Positions 28,018 to 36,299 of a stretch of DNA of 36,299 nt are shown here, piece by piece. Origin of the DNA: Isotricha intestinalis (taxonomy: Eukaryota; Ciliophora; Litostomatea; Vestibuliferida; Isotrichidae); contig JAJJLU010003709.1 in NCBI GenBank assembly GCA_023807065.1, positions 1 to 36,299 of the forward strand, in the 5' to 3' direction. The position numbers were made by a program, and so were the translations under genes. Numbering within the stretch: the stretch's first letter is position 1; every line of letters begins with the position of its first letter. The notes under the pieces are model-generated. The model was not told the DNA's origin and searched no databases. It saw nothing but the letters and a program-made list of their open reading frames with translations.

Positions 28018-31000
28018 ATGAGAGTAAATGAAAAGGAATTATTAAAAAATATAGATAAAGAAAATCATAGAAATAAATTATTAGAATTTGAAGAAAAAGT
28101 AAAAATAGGAGTATTTGGTCTTTTTTATTTGCTTTTAAAAAATCAAAGTACAAATATTTGGATGGAAATAATTTATATAACAATAACATCATTTCAATTA
28201 ATTTCATTTCCTTTTGATGAAATTGTAAAAAATATTTTTATAAAAAAATTATAGTTTAGTCACATTTGGAAAAAAAATAACACTTTCTTAGAAATAAGTA
28301 ATGTTTTACAATTTTTTAAAATAGTTTGGTTTTTCAGAGGAAATGATCAATTATATATAATAACATTTTATTTTTCAGTTATTTTTGTTTTATTAATCAT
28401 TTTTGGAATATTATATATTTCAGTATTATATTATAAAAATAATTTAAGAAAAGTTTGGCCTATCAAGGTTTTAAGAGAATTAATTTCTTTTTTAACTGGA
28501 CCACTTTTTATTCCAGTTTTATCACTTTTATTTTCTATTTTAAATTGCGAAGATGGAAAAAATTATTTTAATAAAGAAATATCTTGTAGAAATAATTGGA
28601 AAACTTATATTAATTTTTTCTGTGCAATAATAGCAAGCTTTTTATTTATTTTTGAATCTTTATTAATTGAAAAAATATATTTCGAAACTCAATTTTCAAA
28701 TAATAATAATCCAACTGCAAAGTATACTTCTGAAGCAGATATATTTTTTTTTTTATCTAAAATAATTATTATAATATTATTTACTTTCTTTAATAAAAAA
28801 GGAAATGATTGGTTTTTATCAATGGGACTTTTTGTTTTAAGTTTATTAAATTTATTTATTTTTATTTCTATAAATCCATATTATAATACAATAATAATTA
28901 AAGCATATGAAATTTTATATTCTGTTTTTTTTTGGGCAAACGCAGTTTTAGTATTAGGAAAAATTTTTGAAAAAACAAATTTCGATGGTTGTATAGGTTT
29001 ATTTATAATAGGAATACCAATAATATTTTTTTTAATAATAACAAGTGATAAAATTTTTAAAGGAAATATATTATTTTCAATGAATAAATTAACAAATGGA
29101 ATTCAAGCAATAAAAATAATAAAACAAATATTATATTTAATAGATACTAAAGATTCAAATAGAAGTTCTAAATTAGTTTTAACAGCTTATATAAATCAAA
29201 CAGAAGAAAAATGTATTGAAAGTGATTGTCCGATAAAAAAATATTTAAGTACTTTAGAAAATTCAAAAATCGATGCTCCTGTTTTTTTGCTTCAACATTG
29301 TGAAGACGTGTTTCAATATTCAATATCAAAATTTCCTTTAGAAACAAAATTAAGAATTTCTTATTCTTTCTTTTTAATGGATCGTTTGAATAAAAAAAAA
29401 CAAGCTTCAAATGAATTATCAAGTGCAGAAAATTATCCAATGACATTTGAGGATGAATTTATAATATTTAGATATAAAAAAATTTTAGAAGAATATATTT
29501 CAAATGAAGGAGAAGAAGAAGAAAATTTAGATGTAGTATCAAATTTAGAATATTCAAATTATTATAAATCATTTAAAAATTCAATTTTAAAAGTTTCTTC
29601 TTTATATATTGATTTCTGGACTTTATTAATGAACCCTAATCAAGATGTTCATGAAGATTTAACTCATTTAAATGATTATGGAGCTGAAATAAATAAATTA
29701 GTTGAAGATGTTAATAATTCTTTTATTAAAATTCAAAAGTTTAAAAATAATTCATCTGAAGTTATTAATTTCTATTCAGATTTTTTAAATGATATTTTAA
29801 ATGATAAAGAAAAAAGTGATAAATATAAAAAATTATTACAAGAAAGTGAAAATTTTGTACAAACAAACACTCATAAAGAAAAAAATAAAATTTTAAATAT
29901 TGAATCTTTATTATTAAATGATCAATATAATTATATTATTTTATCAGCAAAACCAGAAAAATTTGGAATAATAACAAATATTTCTTTAGGAATTTGTCCA
30001 ATTTTCGGTTATTCAAAAAATGAAATAATAGGAAAAACAATAGAATTTTTAATGCCTGATATATATCAAAAAAAGCATAGAGAAGTATTAAAAGAAAAAT
30101 TAAAAGAATTTAAGAAAAATCTTTTTTCAACACAAGAACAAAAAGTAACTTATAATGAAATATATACATTTGGAAAAAATAAAAGTAAATATTTAATTCA
30201 AATAAATATTAGACCAATATTATTTCAAACAGAAACAGATGAAATATTTTTCATAGCCAGATTATGGCAAGATAAATGTAGTTTTAGTTCATCTACAAAA
30301 AGTACATGTTTCTTAATAACAAATAATTTATTAAAAATACAATATTTTACTCCAAATGCAATAACATTATTAGGAATAACATCAAATATGATAAATAGTA
30401 CTATTGAAATAACAGAATATATAAAGCAATTTTATGAAGAGTTCTTAAAATATATAGTTGATCATCAACAACATTCTCCAGAAGAAAAAATGCAATTAAA
30501 AAGAGCAATTTTAATTAAAAAATTTAAAAATCCAGTTATTATCAATTGGAAAAAACCTGAAATAATAAATAGATCTCCAACAAATGAACCTCAAAAAACA
30601 AGTGAAACAAATGAATATAAAAATAATTATTTATTTAATTTAAGAAAATCAACTCCAAATATTTCTAATTATGTAATAAATAATTTAATTAATACAAATA
30701 TAGTAAATAATAATAATAAAAAATCTCCTTCAATAATTAAGACTTTAACTTCTTCAGTTATAAGAAAAACTCCAACTCCAATTTCAACTCCTACAAATAA
30801 TTTAGTAAATATTAATAATAATTTACATTTAAATTCAAATTCAAATAATCAAGATGATGTTTTTATGTTAAGTGTATCAATTGCAAAAATAAAAAATTGT
30901 CATGAAGGTTTTATTTTTAAATTCGAAGGTTTAAAATCAAGACAAAAACCAAATTTAGGAACTTCAATTTTTAATTCTTTTATTATGCCACATCAAAAAA

Positions 31001-33672
31001 GAGAAGATATAATAAAAAAAGAATCCACTGAATCACTTGCTTATTTTAAAGGAAATAACTTAAATAAAAATTATGATTTTAAAGAAAGATCTTTAGGTGA
31101 TTCAATCACTCCAAAAGATTCAGATAATACTTTTTCAAATATATTTAAAGTCGATAAAAATTATATTCCTGAATCTAAAAATATTTTCCAATTAGATTTT
31201 AAAAATATGAGTTTTTATATTAAAAATGATGAAGAATCAATAAGGGATTTTTTAAAAGAAGAAGCAATTAAAAAAATTCAAAATATAAATGATAATAATA
31301 GTTTTGAAAATGAAGAAGAAGAAGAAGAAGAAGAAGAAGAAAGTTTTGAAAATGCTTCTTCGAGTTTAAATTCAAGTGAAAAAAATAATATTTCTTTTTC
31401 AAAAAAAGAAAGAGAAAAAATAAAAATAACTTTAGAAAATTCAATTAAATCTAAAAATGATGATTATTATAAAGTAAACATGACAAATATTAAATATTCA
31501 AAATATGATTATGTTAAATTAATGGTTGTTGATGTTCCTGATTATAAAAAAATTAGTCAAGTTGAAACAAAAATCACAGGAGAAAAAGAAAATCAATTTT
31601 ATAGACAAAATAGTAATCAAAGTAATAATGGAAATAATAAGAATAATAAAGGAAAAAATAGGTTAAAAACTGATTTTACTAAATTTGTAAATGCCAATAA
31701 TCATGATTCTAAAATAAATCAAAGTATTATTATTAAACAAATTGAATATTCTTTAGGAAAAGAAGAAACTCAACCTTCAATAATTAAATTAAGAATTATT
31801 TCATTTATTGTTTTTTTATTATTAAATTCAATTGGAATAGCATTATTAATTGCAATATTATATTGTCATAAAATAATAAAAGAAAATATAATTTTAACCG
31901 AAAATTCTTTTGATTTAATAGTTCTTAATTGTAAAGGAGTTTATTATACAAGAGAATTAATATTATTAAATAATGAAAATTATACAAAATTTCCTTCAAA
32001 TGATAGAGAAGAATATGCATTAAATTTAACAAATGAAACATTAAATATATTCATAAAAGCCCATGAATTAATAACATATATTATATCTTCATTTTTAAAA
32101 ATATCAAAAAAAAATATTCAATTTTTAAATACTGAAGAAATAAGAACTTATATAATGGATGATGATTATTTTATTTTTTCATATAATATGTCTTTAGATA
32201 ATTCTTTCATAGAATCAAATTCAGCTTTATTTCATATTGGACATAAAAAAGTAAATGATATTATTCCAACAAATCAATATGTTTTTTATTATATTTTTAA
32301 TTCTTTAAATGATATTTTCATAGCATATAAAAAACAAGCAGAATCATATTTAAATGAAATAGATTATAACATAAAACATTCAAAATTAATTTTAATAATC
32401 ATTCTCATTATTTGTATATTAGTAATATTATTATGTAATTTACTAATTTCTTTTGTTTATGATCAAGTTGCTCAAAGAAAAGAAAGTTATTTAGAAGTTT
32501 TTTTTGAAATTGGAACTCCAGTTATAAGAAGTTCTTTAGAAAAATGTGAGAAATTTATAAAAAAAATAAATGAAGAAAATATTAATGATAATGAATCAAC
32601 TGATTCATTTGATAATGATATAATATCATCAGAAAAAAATTCAAATGAAATAGAAAAGAGAAATAAGGAAAAAGGAAAAAGAGGAATTAGAAAAACAAAT
32701 TCAAGTAGAGAAACCAAAGTTTTTAAAATAATAATGGGAATTTTCTTTAATTCAATTTCTCTTTTTTCAATTTTAATTTTTATTTTTTTTTTATTTTGGT
32801 TAAATGACTCAAAAATTTATTTATTATATTATCAAAGAGTAACAGAATTACAATCAAGACATATGATGTTATTTAATGCTTTAAGAGAATATATGTTTGA
32901 TGAAAATTCAAAAGTAAATTCTTCAAATTCATTAGATTATACAAATGGTTTATTAAATATAATATATATTACTCAAACAGATTATTTAAGATATTTAACT
33001 AATAAAAGAAATACAATTCCAGGAGGATTTAAAAAAAAATTTGAAGAAATTTTTTTATCTTCACCATGTAATTATTCCACTTATTTCTCAAGTGAACAAC
33101 ATTGTTTAAATTTTATGTCAAAATCACCAAGTTTTGGGATTCATGTTCTTATTTCTTCTTTTCTTGAAGAAATTAGAATTTTAAAAGATTCTGCTGAAAA
33201 AAGAACTCAAAATCAACATTTATCAAATTTTACTTTTAATTTAACTTTGACTGGAACTGAAAAAGGAAAAAAAATATATCCTTCAAATTCAGAAGATCAA
33301 ATTATTTATAATGATTTAGATTCTATTCAAGAATTTTTAATTGATGATAGGCATTTGAATGTTAATATTATGTTTATTCATTTATTTCTTCCTTTTGTTA
33401 ATACTTTAATTAATGAATTAAAAATATGTATTTACAGAGGAATTAAAAATACTAAAATTACTTATATTGTTTTAATTTGTTTTTATATTTCTGTTATATT
33501 TACTTTCTATATTTTTATTTGGATGCCTTTTCAAAATAATTTAAGTCAAACTATTTTTAAAACTAAGAATATGCTCAATATTATTCCTAAAGAAGTTTTG
33601 TCAGAGTTGAATAATATTCATAAGCTACTTGATTTAGGGCAAAAAAATATTAAAGGAAATACAAATAATTAA
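28018..33672 (+). CDS. Giant multi-pass PAS-domain membrane sensor (TmcB/TmcC-like), one 30-nt intron
   Basis: The first 69 codons (MRVNEKELLKNIDKEN) and the long downstream frame are in phase and separated by one TAG inside a 30-nt GT-AG segment (28225-28254). Splicing joins FPFDEI to FSHIWKK and gives about 1874 residues. N-terminal hydrophobic spans (about six to eight, to residue 360) precede a cytoplasmic part with a PAS domain at about 628-700 (FGIITNISLGICPIFGYSKN then EIIGKTIEFLMPD then KKHREVL, a textbook PAS strand/helix order). A Ser/Asn-rich region and a 10-Glu run lie before four C-terminal spans near 1248, 1447, 1561 and 1802. This layout matches the TmcB/TmcC family that is abundant in ciliates and other protists, whose ligand and output are unknown. 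No cyclase or kinase domain is seen here, so signalling would need a partner. Stop is TAA. Confidence 0.85.
28225..28254 (+). other. Predicted 30-nt intron
   Basis: The segment starts GTAAAAAATA and ends AAATTATAG, is A/T apart from its first and last G, carries an in-frame TAG at its 3' end, and is a multiple of three so the frame continues either way. Removal joins two conserved-looking halves of the PAS membrane protein. The alternative is that TAG is read as an amino acid, giving ten extra residues (VKNIFIKKL plus one). Confidence 0.65.
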
Positions 33673-33960
33673 AACAGGTTTTTTAGAAAATATTTTATAA
33701 ATAAAGTATATATATGAGAAACTATTTATTTATCATTAATATTTTTAAAATTAATTAATATTCTAGTTTACATTTTGAAATTAATGATTTTTTTAATTGA
33801 AATTATTCTTTTCATCAAAAAAAACAATTATTTTTTTCAAAAAATAAATTATTTAATTAAATCTTTAAAATATAATATATTTTGTAATTATTTTTCAAAA
33901 TCCCTTCATTATAATAGTATATTTACTGAAATATACAAAAAATATAAAAAGATTTTTATT
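33673..33960. other. Spacer before the pseudokinase gene
   Basis: 288 bp, A/T-rich. An upstream in-frame extension exists (ATG at 33784), but its 59 residues are Phe/Ile/Asn/Lys noise typical of translated spacer, so the start at 33961 is preferred. No regulatory motif was recognised. Confidence 0.5.
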
Positions 33961-36147
33961 ATGACAACAAGCCAAATACCAACATTTGACATTAAAGACT
34001 ACAAAGAAGTGAGAAGAATATCTCAAAGAAATTATTTATATGAATCAAAAGATGGGAAATTTGTTACTATAAAACAAATAGATAAAAAAGATTATGAATC
34101 AGAATATTTCTTTAAAAATGAAATAAATTTAATGAATATTCTTAAAGGACCAAATTCAACTTCTTTTTTAGGTGCAAATTCAGAGTCAAAAGATTTTTAT
34201 TATATAATGATGGAATATGATAATTCTGTTAATTTGGAAAAATATTTGAAAAGAAGATCACCTTTTTCAATAACAGAAATAAGGTATTCTTTAGATGAAT
34301 TAAATAAAGTATTTAACATAATGAATAAAGAGAATATTTGTCATCGAAATATAAAATTATCAAATATTTTAATATCATATAGCAATTTAACAAATTTAAA
34401 AGTCAAATTATGTGATTATAGTTTAAGCCAAAAATTAGATAATGAAATTTATTTAAATACAACTCTATCTTCAAATAATTCTAGCCTTTTTAATTTATCA
34501 AATATAAAATTAGATCGAAATAAAGAACGTCAAAGATCTTCTTTTTATTGTATGGCTCCAGAAACACTTGAAAATAATAGCTTTTCTCTCAAAAGTGATA
34601 TTTGGAGTTTAGGAATTATTATATACTATATGTTTCATAAAGAATATCCTTTTGATGGAGGAGCTCAAGTTGCATATTATAAGAATATAGAAAAGAATAA
34701 AAATACAAAATTGAAATCAACTGGAAATAAAATATTAGATGATTTAATTAAAAAAATGTTAACTTTTGATGAAGAAAAAAGAATCAATTGGACTCAATAT
34801 TTTGAACATGAATTTTTTAAAACGGATTTTTCTTCTTCTCAATTTAATTTAAATTGTTATAATCATCCTAATTCTGACTGCAAATATTATTGTACTAATT
34901 GTAGAAGAAATATTTGTCCCAATTGTAAGAAAAAATGTGAGAATTCTGATCATAGAGTAATTGAAATGTATAAAATAGGATTTAATGAAAATGAAGAAAA
35001 AGAAATGGACACTTTAATTATAGACATAAATAATAATATTGAAGAATTAGAACAATTAAAAAATAACATTTCAACATATTTCAAAAAAATGTTATCTGTG
35101 AAAACAAGTATCACAATAGATGACAGTGATCCCAATGATTTTTACAAAACTTTATTAATGAATGATTTAAAAGAAATAAAAAAAAATACAGTCATTGAAG
35201 GGGTAGAAAAAAATTTAAAAAAAATAGTAAATTTATTTCCTGAAAATTTCTTTGATACTAATTTCAAACATACCCAAATACCTAGAAAGACATTTATATT
35301 ATCAATAGCTTCAATTTCTTCAAGTAAATTAGTAGCAGTTTTAGATGATAAATCCATAGAAATATATGACAAACAATTTTCAATATTACAATCAATTCCA
35401 AATGCACATTCTCAATCAATTACAAATGTAAGTGTAAAAGATGAAGAACATTTTGCAACTTGTTCAAATGATAGGAGTATAAAAACATGGATTAAAATAA
35501 AAGAAGATTTTTATAAAGAAAATAAAGTTATTCCAAATGGACATGAAAAATCAATCAGAAAAGTTAAATATAGAAAAAATAATGATTTAATTTCTTGTTC
35601 TTGGGATCATTCAGTTAAAATTTGGGTTTTAAAAAATGGAAGTTATATAAATACTCAAAAATTAAAACATGAAGATGCAATTAATTGTGTTTTTGTTGCT
35701 CCAGATATAAATACTTTAATAAGTGCTGGTGTTGATGGAACTAAATTATGGGGATTAAATGATTATAAAGAAATATGTTATATTCAAGATACTTATTGTC
35801 ATGGTAAAAATACTTTAAATAGACTTGATAATGATAGATTTATTATTGGAGGAAGAAGAGATGGAAATATTAAAGTTATTTCTGTTAAAAAGCAAAGAAT
35901 TGAAAAAGATATTAATAATGGATTTCAATGTTTTTGTATTTGTGTTACCACAGATAAAAAAAATTTCCTAATTGGTGGACAAGATATAATTATTAATGTT
36001 TATTCTTGTTTTAATTATAAGTTTAAATATTCTGTTGAAGATATTCATCATAATTATGTTAGAGATATTATTAATTTAAAAGATGGTTCTATTGCTTCTT
36101 ATTCTGATGATAAAACTATTCAAATTTATAAGTTAATTAATAAATAA
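33961..36147 (+). CDS. Pseudokinase / B-box / WD40 fusion protein
   Basis: 728 residues from ATG 33961 (MTTSQIPTFDIKDYKEVRRI). The kinase-fold domain (about 12-285) keeps the VAIK-type Lys (TIKQI, K38) and MAPETL (A199-E201), but the Gly-rich loop is lost (RRISQRNYLY). The catalytic loop reads HRNIKLSN with Asn130 for Asp, and DFG is DYS (152-154). Catalysis is therefore doubtful. A B-box zinc finger follows at about 297-340 (CYNHPNSDCKYYC, CRRNICPNC, CENSDH), with the Cys/His/Asp ligands in order. After a helical segment (345-385) come about six WD40-type blades from residue 445, with endings such as DRSIKTWI, DHSVKIWVL and DKTIQIYKL. The set suggests a scaffold that binds partners through the propeller and B-box. 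A combination of kinase, B-box and WD40 domains is in line with ciliate domain shuffling. Stop is TAA; the 152 bp after it hold nothing recognised. Confidence 0.85.
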   Translation: MTTSQIPTFDIKDYKEVRRISQRNYLYESKDGKFVTIKQIDKKDYESEYFFKNEINLMNILKGPNSTSFLGANSESKDFYYIMMEYDNSVNLEKYLKRRSPFSITEIRYSLDELNKVFNIMNKENICHRNIKLSNILISYSNLTNLKVKLCDYSLSQKLDNEIYLNTTLSSNNSSLFNLSNIKLDRNKERQRSSFYCMAPETLENNSFSLKSDIWSLGIIIYYMFHKEYPFDGGAQVAYYKNIEKNKNTKLKSTGNKILDDLIKKMLTFDEEKRINWTQYFEHEFFKTDFSSSQFNLNCYNHPNSDCKYYCTNCRRNICPNCKKKCENSDHRVIEMYKIGFNENEEKEMDTLIIDINNNIEELEQLKNNISTYFKKMLSVKTSITIDDSDPNDFYKTLLMNDLKEIKKNTVIEGVEKNLKKIVNLFPENFFDTNFKHTQIPRKTFILSIASISSSKLVAVLDDKSIEIYDKQFSILQSIPNAHSQSITNVSVKDEEHFATCSNDRSIKTWIKIKEDFYKENKVIPNGHEKSIRKVKYRKNNDLISCSWDHSVKIWVLKNGSYINTQKLKHEDAINCVFVAPDINTLISAGVDGTKLWGLNDYKEICYIQDTYCHGKNTLNRLDNDRFIIGGRRDGNIKVISVKKQRIEKDINNGFQCFCICVTTDKKNFLIGGQDIIINVYSCFNYKFKYSVEDIHHNYVRDIINLKDGSIASYSDDKTIQIYKLINK

Positions 36148-36299
36148 AAAATAATAATTCTTAATCAAATCATTAATTTTTTAAGTATAAGTTTTTTTCA
36201 TTTTTTTTTTATCATTAAAAATTAAAATTTATTATATGTTAAAAAAAAAGAATATAATTTAAAACAAAAATTTAAAATAAGTAATTAATAAAGTTTTTA

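Noticed and set aside
33775..33960. Upstream extension of the pseudokinase gene
   Set aside because: The 59 residues from ATG 33784 are Phe/Ile/Asn/Lys-rich, like translated spacer, and the kinase fold starts a few residues after the ATG at 33961.
1..36299. Tetrahymena-type code with TAA/TAG as Gln throughout
   Set aside because: Genes of 500 to 1870 codons in the right half use CAA for Gln many times and never TAA, and they end at TAA. A global TAA=Gln code would put TAA in most genes.
1..36299. tRNA, rRNA, CRISPR, telomere or transposase genes
   Set aside because: No GGTTCRANTCC-type T-arm with a matching acceptor stem, no rRNA-like G+C-rich block, no spaced direct repeats, no CCCCAA/CCCTAA array at the ends and no transposase motif were found by eye.

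Overview
The window is eukaryotic, very A+T-rich (about four-fifths by eye) and densely packed. It is most likely macronuclear DNA of a ciliate. Signs for this are an N-terminally acylatable, multi-CNB cGMP-kinase-like protein, a giant multi-pass PAS protein of the TmcB/TmcC type, a calpain relative, a SecA-like helicase fragment, a FHA/RING-CH protein, large EGF-like surface proteins, intergenic spaces of 60-290 bp and one apparent 30-nt intron. Long genes use CAA for Gln, TGG for Trp and end in TAA, so the standard code fits them; this excludes a plain Tetrahymena-type code. The exact lineage cannot be read from the sequence; an anaerobic litostome such as a rumen ciliate is a guess.

Left half (1-16.7 kb): a graveyard with a few intact genes. 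From left to right: a GTPase running off the left edge (-), a decayed SecA-like fragment (+), a short remnant (+), a decayed calpain (-), an intact Hsp70 with a duplicated substrate-binding module (-), a decayed coiled-coil gene with DEEIAK-type repeats (-), a decayed gene with a ciliate-type RPRS motif (+), a 1.5-kb stretch with little recognisable, an AIG1-type GTPase whose repeat-rich C-terminal half follows an in-frame TAA (+), a truncated Sti1/Hop relative (-), and the broken 3' third of a cysteine-rich surface protein (-). The broken genes share two lesion types: CAA to TAA (also TGG or CGA to TGA), and one-base indels, several of them in A/T runs. A G+C-rich inverted CCAAT palindrome occurs four times between genes here and was not seen in the right half.

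Right half (16.7-36.1 kb): large genes with open frames. These are the cysteine-rich ectodomain gene (-), the cyclic-nucleotide-dependent kinase (+), the FHA/RING-CH ubiquitin ligase (+), an EGF-repeat protein with a membrane-anchored inactive pepsin-like domain (-), the PAS/transmembrane sensor (+, with the 30-nt intron) and a pseudokinase/B-box/WD40 protein (+). Two divergent pairs share short upstream regions of 142 and 62 bp. The intact set is dominated by surface recognition and intracellular signalling (cyclic nucleotide, ubiquitin, PAS sensing), but nothing shows that the genes act in one pathway.

The observations most worth following are the tandem substrate-binding modules in Hsp70, the in-frame stops at Gln positions, the palindromic CCAAT element, the EGF/pseudo-aspartyl-protease architecture and the pseudokinase/B-box/WD40 fusion.
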